From Flavobacterium ammoniigenes (GTDB lineage: Bacteria > Bacteroidota > Bacteroidia > Flavobacteriales > Flavobacteriaceae): a DNA stretch of 64,000 bases. The stretch is from positions 868,001 through 932,000 of the forward strand of contig NZ_AP025184.1 of the NCBI RefSeq assembly GCF_020886055.1, in the 5' to 3' direction. The position numbers were made by a program, and so were the translations under genes. Of the stretch, positions 52,501 through 60,639 are shown piece after piece. Position 1 is the first letter of the stretch. Each line of letters opens with the position of its first letter. The notes under the pieces are model-generated. The model made no database searches. It was not told the origin of the DNA and saw only the letters and a list, made by a program, of their open reading frames with translations.

Positions 52501-52903
52501 AATAACCGAGGGAACAGCTCCTTTTGAAGTTTTTGTTAATGGGTTGCCTCAATTTGAAACCTCGGCATCGAGTTTTTCAATTCCTGTAAAACAAGGCGAT
52601 TATTTAGAAATAAAAACAGCAAAAGCTTGCGAGGGGATTTATGCCACTAGCATAATGGATCCATTAAACGGTATTGCAGCGTATCCTAATCCAACTCATG
52701 GATTAATTGAAATTGCCATACCTACTCTTAAAACAGCCATTGCGATTGAATTGTATAATTTGAATGGGCAATTAATTTCAAAAGGGATCTATACTGTTTT
52801 GAATGGAAAAGTACAATTGAATTTAGAAAAAGAATCGGCTGGAGTGTATTTTGCAAAAGTACATTTAGATACTCCAATAAGTTTAACTATTGTAAAAGAA
52901 TAA
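49565..52903 (+). CDS. Multidomain GH13 alpha-amylase with T9SS sorting tail
   Basis: 1112 residues. Signal peptide ends SFAQ near residue 19; it is not a lipoprotein. Next come an N-terminal Ig/CBM-like part (about 20-230), a CBM48-like module (about 245-330, FVYVAGSFNNWQP), and the GH13 barrel (about 380-790): region I VILDVALNHAFG, nucleophile Asp553 in DGFRWDLTKG, acid/base Glu600 in FEHLG and third Asp668 in ESHDEER. After linker domains the last about 75 residues (YPNPTHG at 1040, GVYFAKVHLD) are a type A T9SS sorting domain, so it is secreted or anchored through the type IX system. It starts the attack on starch outside the cell, the role SusG has in Bacteroides. Confidence 0.93.
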   Translation: MKKILLTFLILLGCRSFAQQQTATYSVSPAAFEENTSITVTINGSSIDEAAWGVTGNVLYMWAWAFDLGGVTQKGTPLNGTWNNSDEASKFTYNQANDTYTKTFTPTTYYNTTGIGKIGFLIKAKDGTGDKKSQDILVEVGSFQVNLTAPLQNSATIINSGANFTITATNTNGNASYNLKSNGVSIHTNGSTSSYTFTQSNITSNQNYELEVLQGTTTITKKFSVIVNPGANTQAMPTNLVDGINYNSTDATKATLVLDAPLKDFVYVAGSFNNWQPTNAHAMLKDPTTGKFWLELTGLTSGSNYTYQYWVVDATPIAGTPAMVKTADPYSTLVLSPYDDPTIPAASYPNLPVYPTGQEREVTVLQTGQTPYAWSTATTNFVKPAKEKLVVYELLVRDFDANRNFQSVIDKLDYFKNLKINAIQLMPVMEFEGNESWGYNTAYHMALDKFYGTSNKLKELIDKCHQNGIAVILDVALNHAFGRNPMLRMWMNDPDGDGWGSPSTENPYFNTVAKHSYSVGEDFNHQQPRTQNYTKRVIKHWIEEFKIDGFRWDLTKGFTQECTAGDDNCTNGYRADRVALLKSYADYSWSLDPTHYTIFEHLGTDAEEKEWANYRISESPSKGVMLWGKMTTEYNELSMGYTANIARMNSSSRGFTNHRLMGYAESHDEERLMYKNLQFGNSANTAHNVKTLNTALSRMSAIGAVSLLVPGPKMIWHFGELGYDDSIFTCNNGTVNSQSDTATGDCKLDTKPQIQWTNNWLANANRFKIYSDWAKMIRLKTEEAVFSGTATITNASSLVQTIKITDAALPATSLKDVVILANFDVTSKSVPTGFPYAGEWFNLMDNSTLNVVNVNDPITVLPGQFKIYGNKQAFGANAAFALPADNFSIESRAETCANKNNGQIVINAAQTYAYVATINGTNYNFTNNSLTISNLAPGVYPVCISIPGKTFEQCYSLTITRGSSLAGKSSVSSNLASVQITEGTAPFEVFVNGLPQFETSASSFSIPVKQGDYLEIKTAKACEGIYATSIMDPLNGIAAYPNPTHGLIEIAIPTLKTAIAIELYNLNGQLISKGIYTVLNGKVQLNLEKESAGVYFAKVHLDTPISLTIVKE

Positions 52904-52905
52904 AC

Positions 52906-53610
52906 ATGAGAAATATTTTATATCTAGCGAGTATGGCCTTTTTGTTTGTCTCTTGTGGAGGAGGTGGTTCAGATGGAGCTACTCCAACACCAGAACCAGC
53001 AAATACAGCACCATCTGTTCCAAGCTTAGTTGCGCCAACAAATAGTTTGTTGTGTATTAATAACGTAGTTACTTTTGAATGGGGAGCTTCAACAGATGCC
53101 GAAAATAACCCAATAGTATACCAATTACAAATTGCGACAGATAATCAGTTTAGCCAAATTGTAAGTACAAATGAAGTGTCTTCTAGAACCCAAGCCGTTA
53201 CATTAGACAAAGGCAAAGCCTATTATTGGAGAGTGAAAGCTACTGATAGTAAAAATGCATCAAGTGCGTATTCAGGAACTTATAGTTTTTATACCGAAGG
53301 TGCGGCTGTAGCCAATCATTTGCCTTTTTTGCCAGAGATAATACAACCAGAAACTAACACTACAATTAGCGGTGTTACAGCTACCTTAAAATGGTTTGCT
53401 TCTGATGTTGATGCTTCTGATGTGCTGACATATGATGTATATTTTGGAACTGCGAATCCTCCAACGATAAAAGTCGCAGAAAATAGGACTACTCCAGTTT
53501 ATGAGGCTACTTCATTACAAGCCGCAACCCAATATTATTGGAGAGTGGTAGTTAAAGACAATAAAGGAGGAGCAACAACGGGACAAGTTTGGAACTTCAG
53601 AACTAATTAG
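52906..53610 (+). CDS. Surface lipoprotein with two fibronectin-III-like domains
   Basis: 234 residues. Lipobox LFVSC with Cys17 followed by a Gly/Ser/Pro linker (GGGGSDGATPTPEP), then two FnIII-like beta domains: about 38-130 and 138-234, each with the Y.WRV.A/V.D pattern (YYWRVKATDSK, YYWRVVVKDNKGG). It begins only 2 bp after the amylase stop, so it is made together with it. No catalytic motif. I infer a non-catalytic surface partner, possibly sugar binding or amylase docking, in the place where SusF stands in Bacteroides, but it is not a SusF homologue by sequence. Confidence 0.82.
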   Translation: MRNILYLASMAFLFVSCGGGGSDGATPTPEPANTAPSVPSLVAPTNSLLCINNVVTFEWGASTDAENNPIVYQLQIATDNQFSQIVSTNEVSSRTQAVTLDKGKAYYWRVKATDSKNASSAYSGTYSFYTEGAAVANHLPFLPEIIQPETNTTISGVTATLKWFASDVDASDVLTYDVYFGTANPPTIKVAENRTTPVYEATSLQAATQYYWRVVVKDNKGGATTGQVWNFRTN

Positions 53611-53631
53611 AGAATCCTACATTAGTAAAAC

Positions 53632-53666
53632 AAAAAAGCTACTCCCCGAAAGGAGTAGCTTTTTTT
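53632..53666. terminator. Strong bidirectional terminator between starch locus and acs
   Basis: A-run plus GCTACTCC (to 53645), 6-nt loop, GGAGTAGC plus T-run (53652-53666). Stops both the starch operon and the convergent acs operon. Confidence 0.93.
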
Positions 53667-53693
53667 AACTACAATTAACACATTAACTAAAAA

Positions 53694-55601
53694 CTAAATT
53701 TTGCCATCTTTGATTTCATCCACAATTTCTGGATTTAATAAAGTGGTAATGTCTCCAAAATTGGAGAAGTCGCCTTCTGCAATTTTACGCAAGATTCTAC
53801 GCATGATTTTTCCAGATCTTGTTTTTGGTAAACCGGATACGAATTGGATTTTGTCCAATTTGGCAATCGGTCCAATGTGGTCTGAAATATGTTGGTTAAT
53901 CTCTTTGCTTAAGTTTTCACGGTCGCGGTATTCACCAGATTCTTTTAAGATAACAAATCCGTATAGTGCATTCCCTTTGATATCATGAGGAAAACCTACA
54001 ATCGCCGATTCAGCCACTGCTGGGTGTTCATTGATGGCATCTTCAATTGGTGCAGTACCTAAATTGTGTCCTGAAACAATTACTACATCATCGACACGAC
54101 CTGTGATTCGGTAATACCCCACTTCATCACGTAAGGCTCCATCACCGGTAAAATATTTGCCTGGGAAAGCACTAAAATAAGTGTCTTTATAACGTTGGTG
54201 ATCGCCCCAAATGGTTCTGGCAATACTTGGCCAAGGGAATTTGATACACAAACTTCCAGTTACTTGATTGCCTTCAATTTCATTTCGTTTTTCATCCATT
54301 AAAACTGGTTGAATTCCAGGTAGGGGAAGGGAAGCATAGGTTGGTTTTGTTGGTGTTACAAATGCCAAAGGCGAGATCATGATACCGCCCGTTTCGGTTT
54401 GCCACCAAGTGTCAACGACAGGACATCTTTTTCCACCAACGTGATCGTTGTACCAGTGCCAAGCTTCTTCGTTGATAGGCTCGCCAACCGAACCAATAAC
54501 TTTTAATGATTGTAATGGATATTTTTGAACGTATTCAATGCTTTCTTTAGCCAAAGCACGAATGGCTGTTGGTGCTGTATAGAATTGAGTAACTTGGTGT
54601 TTTTCGATTACTTCCCAGAAACGACTAAAGTCAGGATACGAAGGAACTCCTTCAAAAATTACGGTTGTCGCTCCGTTCAATAAGGGTCCGTACAGAATGT
54701 ACGAGTGACCAGTAATCCAACCAATATCGGCAGTACACCAGAAAATATCATTCTCTTCGTAACTAAATACATTTTTAAAAGTGTAAGCCGTATACACCAT
54801 ATATCCAGCGGTTGTATGTACCATTCCTTTTGGTTTTCCTGTAGAACCTGAAGTATAAAGGATAAATAAAGGATCTTCAGCATCCATAATTTCGGCAACG
54901 TTGGTGTTCATTGCATCGTCTAGAAGAGGTTGTAACCATTGGTCACGACCGGCTTTCATATTGACGTTGGTGTTGGTTCTTTTGGCCACCAATACTTTTT
55001 CAACTGTTGGACATTTTTCTAAGGCTTCGTCCACAATGCCTTTTAAGTCAATGGCTTTGTTACCACGGTAACTTCCATCGGATGTGATGACCATTTTACA
55101 TTCGCAATCATTGATTCTTGAAGCTACTGCCGAAGCAGAAAACCCTGCAAAAACAACCGAGTGAATCGCTCCAATTCTGGCACATGCTAAAACCGAAACC
55201 GCTAATTCAGGAATCATTGGTAAATAAATGCAGACGCGATCCCCTTTTTTGACGCCTTGCTCGCGCAAGACATTGGCCATTTTTGAGACTCGTTCGTACA
55301 ATTCATTATATGTAATATGAAGCGCTTCTTCTTTTGGATCATTCGGTTCAAAAATGATAGCCGTTTTTTCACCTCTTTTAGCAAGGTGTCTGTCGATACA
55401 GTTTTTTGTAATATTGACTTTGGCATTGGTAAACCATTTAATTTCGGCTTCGGCCATATTGAAATCAATTACATTGTCCCATTCTTGGTACCAAGTAAAG
55501 TTTTCAGAGGCAATTCGGTCCCAGAATTTTTTAGGTTCACGAATTGATTTTTTGTAATGTTTGAAATATTCTTCTAGATTTTCAATTTTATAATAACTCA
55601 T
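53694..55601 (-). CDS. acs: Acetyl-CoA synthetase
   Basis: 635-residue AMP-forming ligase that activates acetate to acetyl-CoA. The AMP-binding loop is LYTSGSTGKPKGMVHT, the adenine region VDTWWQTETGG, and near the C-terminus PKTRSGKIMRRILRK has the lysine that protein acetyltransferases modify to turn Acs off. It is the last gene of an operon headed by a CrbS/CbrA-type sensor; in Vibrio and Pseudomonas that sensor's target is acs, so the linkage is meaningful. It begins 36 bp after the propionyl-CoA synthetase-like gene. Confidence 0.95.
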   Translation of the reverse strand: MSYYKIENLEEYFKHYKKSIREPKKFWDRIASENFTWYQEWDNVIDFNMAEAEIKWFTNAKVNITKNCIDRHLAKRGEKTAIIFEPNDPKEEALHITYNELYERVSKMANVLREQGVKKGDRVCIYLPMIPELAVSVLACARIGAIHSVVFAGFSASAVASRINDCECKMVITSDGSYRGNKAIDLKGIVDEALEKCPTVEKVLVAKRTNTNVNMKAGRDQWLQPLLDDAMNTNVAEIMDAEDPLFILYTSGSTGKPKGMVHTTAGYMVYTAYTFKNVFSYEENDIFWCTADIGWITGHSYILYGPLLNGATTVIFEGVPSYPDFSRFWEVIEKHQVTQFYTAPTAIRALAKESIEYVQKYPLQSLKVIGSVGEPINEEAWHWYNDHVGGKRCPVVDTWWQTETGGIMISPLAFVTPTKPTYASLPLPGIQPVLMDEKRNEIEGNQVTGSLCIKFPWPSIARTIWGDHQRYKDTYFSAFPGKYFTGDGALRDEVGYYRITGRVDDVVIVSGHNLGTAPIEDAINEHPAVAESAIVGFPHDIKGNALYGFVILKESGEYRDRENLSKEINQHISDHIGPIAKLDKIQFVSGLPKTRSGKIMRRILRKIAEGDFSNFGDITTLLNPEIVDEIKDGKI

Positions 55602-55637
55602 GGTATTCTATTTTATATGTTCTAATTCTGTTTATTA

Positions 55638-57536
55638 TTATTTGCTATAACTTCCAATTTTGTATTTTTTTAATACTTCGATAATTTCACCTACAATCTC
55701 CTCGTCATCGATAGTAGAAGGAATTTGATAGTCTTCTCCGTCAGTAATGCTTCGCATTAATTTGCGTAGAATTTTTCCGGAACGAGTTTTTGGTAAACGC
55801 TGCACAATCACCACATTACGTAGGGATGCAACTGCACCAATTTGTTGGCGCACTAGTTTAACTATTTCTTGTTCCAATTGGAAATGCTCTATGTCTTCTC
55901 CGTGTTTGATTACTACCAAGGCCAAAGGAGTTTGTCCTTTTAATTCGTCATGTATTCCAATAACGGCGCATTCAGCCACTGACGAATGCGATGCAACAAT
56001 TTCTTCCATTTCAGCGGTAGAAAGACGGTGACCCGCTACATTGATTACGTCATCAACACGTCCGGTTATGAAAATATATTCATTGTCATCTTTGAAACCT
56101 CCATCACCTGAAAAATAATAACCAGGGAATTTTTCTAAATAACCCGCTTTAAATCTCGGGTTGTCTTTCCATAAATCCAATAAGGTTCCTGGAGGCAATG
56201 GTAATTTAATTACTACGTAGCCTTCTTCATTGGGACCCACTTCAGTTCCGTTTTCACTAAAAATTCGAATGTTGTATCCTGGAACTGCTTTTCCAACAGA
56301 TCCTGGTTTGATAGGCAAATATTCTATTCCCATCATATTGGCAACGATTGGCCAACCTGTTTCTGTTTGCCACCAGTGATCAATTGCTGGAACGGGAATA
56401 TGTTCTTGGTACCATTCGAGTGTGGCTACATCGCAACGCTCTCCGGCCAAGAATTGAATTTTCAACGAACTCAAATCGTATTTTTTGATAAATTCTCCGT
56501 TTGGATCTTCTTTTTTGATGGCACGAATGGCGGTTGGAGCTGTAAACATTACACTTACTTTGTGCTCTTCAATAATTCGCCAGAAAGTACTGGCATCGGG
56601 AGTTTTGATTGGTTTTCCTTCGAAAATAATCGTTGTATTTCTATTAATTAGCGGTCCGTATACAATATAACTATGCCCTACAACCCAGCCCACATCAGAG
56701 GCAGCCCAAAATACTTCTCCAGGTTTGGCGTTGTACACGTTTTGCATAGAGTATTTTAGCGCAGTAGCATAACCACCCGAATCACGCACGATTCCTTTGG
56801 GTTTACCAGTGGTTCCCGAGGTATACAATACATACAAAGGATGAGTAGAATTTAATGGTACGCAATCGGCTTCTTCAGATCCATAAACCAAAGCATCATA
56901 ATCTACATCGTATTTTTTAAAGGGCACTTTTGCTCCTAATTTTCTGTTAAGAATGATCACTTTTTTAGGTTTGTGCTCAGCCAATTGAATCGCTTCGTCA
57001 ACTAAAGGTTTGTAAGCAATCAATCGGTCAATTTCAATTCCCGATGAAGCTGTAATAATCGCTCTAGGTTTGCAATCGTCAATTCGGATCGCTAATTCGT
57101 GAGGAGCAAATCCCCCAAAAACTACTGAATGCGTAACACCAATTCGCGCACAAGCCAACATGGCAAAGGCAGCTTGCGGAATCATCGGCATATAAATAAC
57201 GGTGGTATCGCCTTTTTTTAAACCCAAAGATTGCATTCCTCCAGCGAGTTTAGCCACTTCGGTTTTTACTTCTAAGAAGGTGTATTTTTTAATAGTTTGT
57301 GTCACAGGCGAATCATAAATTAAAGCGATTTCATCGCCATAACCATCTTCAATGTGTTTGTCTAATGCCAAATAGCATACGTTTAATTCGCCGTCTTTAT
57401 ACCAAAGCGGATATCCATTTTCATCCGAAGATAAAATGGATTCGGGTTTTGTAAACCAACGTATAGCGTCGGCTTGATCTTTCCAGAATGCTTCTGGATT
57501 TTCAGTACTTGCGGTATAGGTATCTTTGTAATTCAT
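55638..57536 (-). CDS. prpE: Propionyl-CoA synthetase-like acyl-CoA ligase
   Basis: 632-residue AMP-forming ligase, a second Acs-type enzyme. It opens with YKDTYTASTENPEAFW, close to the PrpE form (Y...Y..S...P..FW), has VLYTSGTTGKPKGIVRD with the PrpE-like Arg-Asp after the loop, VVGHSYIVYGPL, DHWWQTETGWPI and PKTRSGKILRKLMRS. These details favour propionate over acetate, but 3-hydroxypropionate or other short acids are possible. It lies between the response-regulator gene (27 bp) and acs (36 bp), so all three are co-transcribed. Confidence 0.88.
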   Translation of the reverse strand: MNYKDTYTASTENPEAFWKDQADAIRWFTKPESILSSDENGYPLWYKDGELNVCYLALDKHIEDGYGDEIALIYDSPVTQTIKKYTFLEVKTEVAKLAGGMQSLGLKKGDTTVIYMPMIPQAAFAMLACARIGVTHSVVFGGFAPHELAIRIDDCKPRAIITASSGIEIDRLIAYKPLVDEAIQLAEHKPKKVIILNRKLGAKVPFKKYDVDYDALVYGSEEADCVPLNSTHPLYVLYTSGTTGKPKGIVRDSGGYATALKYSMQNVYNAKPGEVFWAASDVGWVVGHSYIVYGPLINRNTTIIFEGKPIKTPDASTFWRIIEEHKVSVMFTAPTAIRAIKKEDPNGEFIKKYDLSSLKIQFLAGERCDVATLEWYQEHIPVPAIDHWWQTETGWPIVANMMGIEYLPIKPGSVGKAVPGYNIRIFSENGTEVGPNEEGYVVIKLPLPPGTLLDLWKDNPRFKAGYLEKFPGYYFSGDGGFKDDNEYIFITGRVDDVINVAGHRLSTAEMEEIVASHSSVAECAVIGIHDELKGQTPLALVVIKHGEDIEHFQLEQEIVKLVRQQIGAVASLRNVVIVQRLPKTRSGKILRKLMRSITDGEDYQIPSTIDDEEIVGEIIEVLKKYKIGSYSK

Positions 57537-57563
57537 GGTGATAATTCTGTAAATAAAATGGGA

Positions 57564-57929
57564 CTAATTTTCGATCAATTCATGTACTTGTTCTACTAAT
57601 TTTTTAGCAGAAAATGGCTTGACGACATATAAATTAGCTCCTAAATTCATCCCTTTTTCAATATCACTTTCTTTATTTTTTGCCGAAAGAAAAATCACTT
57701 TGCAATGTGCTAAACGTTCGTCTTTTTTAATTTCTTCTAAGGTGGCATAACCGTCAACCATTGGCATCATAACATCAAGAATGATGACATCGGGTAATTG
57801 TTTTTCTAAAATTTCCAATGCTTCTTGTCCATCACGCGCAATGAATACTTCAAAATTATTTTTTTTGAAAGTGTATTCTAAAGCCATTACGATGTTCGGC
57901 TCGTCATCTACGATTAGTATCTTTTTCAT
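57564..57929 (-). CDS. Single-domain response regulator (CheY-like)
   Basis: 121 residues from ATG 57929 consisting only of a receiver domain: acidic pair Asp8-Asp9 (VDDEP), phospho-acceptor Asp52 (ILDVMMP), Ser82 and Lys104 (VVKPF). A longer frame reaching 58034 would run back into the kinase gene by 101 bp and begins with sequence unlike any receiver. There is no DNA-binding output domain, unlike CrbR/CbrB. It starts 4 bp after the sensor kinase gene, so it is the obvious partner; how it affects transcription is unknown. Confidence 0.92.
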   Translation of the reverse strand: MKKILIVDDEPNIVMALEYTFKKNNFEVFIARDGQEALEILEKQLPDVIILDVMMPMVDGYATLEEIKKDERLAHCKVIFLSAKNKESDIEKGMNLGANLYVVKPFSAKKLVEQVHELIEN

Positions 57930-57933
57930 CTTC

Positions 57934-60639
57934 TTAGTTGTTTTCGGTTGTGTTGTAGTTGGGTAATGTGAAGACAAAAGTGGCTCCTTCTTTGACATTG
58001 TTTTCGGCCCAAATGGCGCCTTTATGATGTTCAATAATTTGTTTGCAAATGGCTAATCCAAGTCCGCTACCAATAGGTTTTTTGACATTTTGATTTCTTG
58101 ACTGATAGAATTTATCAAAGATGGCTTCAAAATCTTCGCTTTTGATTCCTTTGCCATTATTGTGAATGGTGACGGCAACATTGGTTTCGTTTTCTGTAAT
58201 TTGAATACGTATTAAACCGTCTGTTTCAGCAGAAAATTTAATTGCATTCGACACCAAATTATGGATGACTTGGATGATGCGTTCTTCATCATAAAAGGCT
58301 TTGATTTCTTTGCCGGCATCCTCAAAAACTAGTTGTATTTTTTTATTTGCAATCAGTTGTTTAACGGATTCTAATGTTTTTTCTACTGTTAATGCAATAT
58401 TATTTCTGGAGAGATAGATCTTCTGTTTTCCTGTTTCGAATTTTTCTAAATCCAATATTTTATCAATCAAGCGATTTAAGCGATCCGATTCAGAAATGAT
58501 ATTTTGCAAGAATTGTTTGCGTACTTCATAAGGCACCTCTTCATCGTCATGTAGTATTTCACTGGCAGCTCTGATGGCTGTAATTGGAGTTCGTAATTCG
58601 TGTGTAACCGTGTCTAAAAATTCATCTTTTTGAATATCTTTTTTAACCAGCTCTTCATTGGCCACTTTTAACTGCTCTGATATTTTCTGTAATTCGTTTG
58701 AAGTATCAGTCAATTTTTTATTGATGATAATATTTTCTTTGGATTCTTCCAAAATACGTAATAATTCAGGCAAACTTATTTCGTCTTCTTTTACCACACT
58801 GGCGATTAAGATTTTGGCGGAAGCCGTACCAATATGTCCTGTCAATAAATTTTCGGCAAATTTGATAAACCGTGCGTCTGCAGTCGCTACATTTTTGTCA
58901 ATATTGTATTTCAAGTTGAAAATGGACAAGGCGCGTTTGGTTCTTTCTTCTCCAAGAAATCGCAGTAATACTTTTTCGATATCCGAAACATAGGCAGTTC
59001 CCTTCCAAACAAATGCATCTTCGTGATTGGTAATGTATTTATCGATATCGACAAACATTTCGGCATAATTACGTTCTCTATAATTACCTTTGAAACTTAC
59101 AGAAACAGCAGCAAATCCGATGGTATTGAAGAATAAACTCCAAAATAATGCATGCGGAATAGGATCTAAATAATCCAATCCAAATAGCTGAAATGGTTTC
59201 AATAATTCGATTCCCCAAGGGCCTTCTTTGAAGAATAAACTAGTCGAATTAGTAATTCCCAAAGCATAAGGGGCAAGTAGGGTGTAGCAACAAATTCCAA
59301 ATCCAATTACTATTCCTGTAATGGCACCTTTGTTAGATCCTCTTCTCCAAAATAATGCGCCAAAAAAGGCAGGTGCTAATTGCGAAATGATTACAAAGGA
59401 TACGAGTCCGATGGATACTAATGAGTAATCTAAAATAAAGATTCGATAAATGGCATAGGCCAAAATGATTAATAAAAAGATACCAATTTTCCTACTTCGT
59501 ACGATTCGATTGTTATTTTTTTCTTGTGATTTATTTCTCAATCTTCCTACAAATCCGTACGGAATTAATAAGTTGTTACTGAGCATAGTCGCTAAGGCAA
59601 TTGAAGAAACAATAATCATTGAAATTGCCGCTGAAAACCCTCCTAAAAAGACCAGTACAGTAAGTGTATTATTGTTGAAAAATTGGGGAATTAATAAGGA
59701 ATAGGTATCGGAATTGAATCCTTTTCCTTCAAATAAAATGTTACCGCCCCAGGCGATTGGGAATACAAAAATATTAAACAACAATAGGTACAATGGGAAC
59801 AACCACATGGCAGTTTTAAGATGTGTTTCTTTGTTGTTTTCTACAATGGATGTGTGGAATTGTCTTGGTAATAAGAAAATAGCAAACATCGATAGGATAC
59901 AAAGAAAAAACCAGTTGATAGCCTCATTTAAACCTCCGATGGAATTTTTCTTTGCAAAATTTTCTAATCCTGAAGCTTTAGTGTAAATATCATCAAATCC
60001 ATCAAATACAAAGTAGGTTACATAGATTCCAATAATTAAAAAGAAAACTAATTTTAGTACTGATTCTAATGCGACAGCAGTAACGATACCTCGCCTTTTT
60101 TCAGAAGCATCAACATAGCGTGTACCGTAATAAGAGGCAAAAAGTGCTAATGCAATACAGGCATAAGTGGTGGTGTCAAAAAAAATGTTAGAACTGGATT
60201 CGGTTTTGGTAACAATATGAAAAGTGTCCGAGATGGACTTTAGTTGCAAAGCAATGTAAGGCACAATACCAAAGATACACACGATGGTAACTAAGGCGCC
60301 TAAGAATCTATCATTGCCGTATCTCAAAGAAATGAAATCAGCAATACTAGAAATTTTATTTACTCTAGAAATTCGGATGATTTTTTTCAAAATAATCATC
60401 CAAGTAGGAATGATAATTATGGGACCTAAATAAATAGGCAAATAACTTAAACCGGAATTAGCTGCAACGCCAATACTTCCGTAATACGTCCAAGCGGTGC
60501 AGTACACAGCTAACGAAAGAGAATAGATGTAGGGATTATTAGTCCATTTGGAATGGTCCCTTTTTTCAGCCCAATAGGCGATATAAAAAAGGATTAGCAT
60601 GTACAATGCTACAATAAACAAAAGGCCAAAACTACTCAT
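57934..60639 (-). CDS. Hybrid SSF symporter / STAC / histidine kinase, CrbS/CbrA type
   Basis: 901-residue membrane sensor. Residues 1-515 are a sodium/solute symporter (SLC5) domain with about 13 helices (YCTAWTYYGSIG near 46, FGALFWRRGSNKGA at 426). A STAC domain follows (about 540-620; the run AENLLTGHIGTASAKILIASVV is nearly the STAC signature), then a coiled linker, the dimerisation domain with His680 in DTVTHELRTP, and the ATPase domain: N box VIHNLVSNAIKFS, G1 HNNGKGI, F FDKFYQ, G2 GSGLGLAICK. CrbS and CbrA have this order. It overlaps a small two-helix gene by 8 bp and is followed by the receiver and two acyl-CoA synthetases. No PAS or receiver domain in cis. Confidence 0.93.
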   Translation of the reverse strand: MSSFGLLFIVALYMLILFYIAYWAEKRDHSKWTNNPYIYSLSLAVYCTAWTYYGSIGVAANSGLSYLPIYLGPIIIIPTWMIILKKIIRISRVNKISSIADFISLRYGNDRFLGALVTIVCIFGIVPYIALQLKSISDTFHIVTKTESSSNIFFDTTTYACIALALFASYYGTRYVDASEKRRGIVTAVALESVLKLVFFLIIGIYVTYFVFDGFDDIYTKASGLENFAKKNSIGGLNEAINWFFLCILSMFAIFLLPRQFHTSIVENNKETHLKTAMWLFPLYLLLFNIFVFPIAWGGNILFEGKGFNSDTYSLLIPQFFNNNTLTVLVFLGGFSAAISMIIVSSIALATMLSNNLLIPYGFVGRLRNKSQEKNNNRIVRSRKIGIFLLIILAYAIYRIFILDYSLVSIGLVSFVIISQLAPAFFGALFWRRGSNKGAITGIVIGFGICCYTLLAPYALGITNSTSLFFKEGPWGIELLKPFQLFGLDYLDPIPHALFWSLFFNTIGFAAVSVSFKGNYRERNYAEMFVDIDKYITNHEDAFVWKGTAYVSDIEKVLLRFLGEERTKRALSIFNLKYNIDKNVATADARFIKFAENLLTGHIGTASAKILIASVVKEDEISLPELLRILEESKENIIINKKLTDTSNELQKISEQLKVANEELVKKDIQKDEFLDTVTHELRTPITAIRAASEILHDDEEVPYEVRKQFLQNIISESDRLNRLIDKILDLEKFETGKQKIYLSRNNIALTVEKTLESVKQLIANKKIQLVFEDAGKEIKAFYDEERIIQVIHNLVSNAIKFSAETDGLIRIQITENETNVAVTIHNNGKGIKSEDFEAIFDKFYQSRNQNVKKPIGSGLGLAICKQIIEHHKGAIWAENNVKEGATFVFTLPNYNTTENN

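Noticed and set aside
53694-57536. acs and prpE as a recent tandem duplication
   Set aside because: The two proteins differ across their whole length, including the N-terminus and the residues after the AMP loop, so they are old paralogues with different substrates rather than a recent copy.
57930-58034. Longer start for the response regulator
   Set aside because: Lies in another frame inside the kinase gene; the receiver domain begins exactly at the ATG at 57929.
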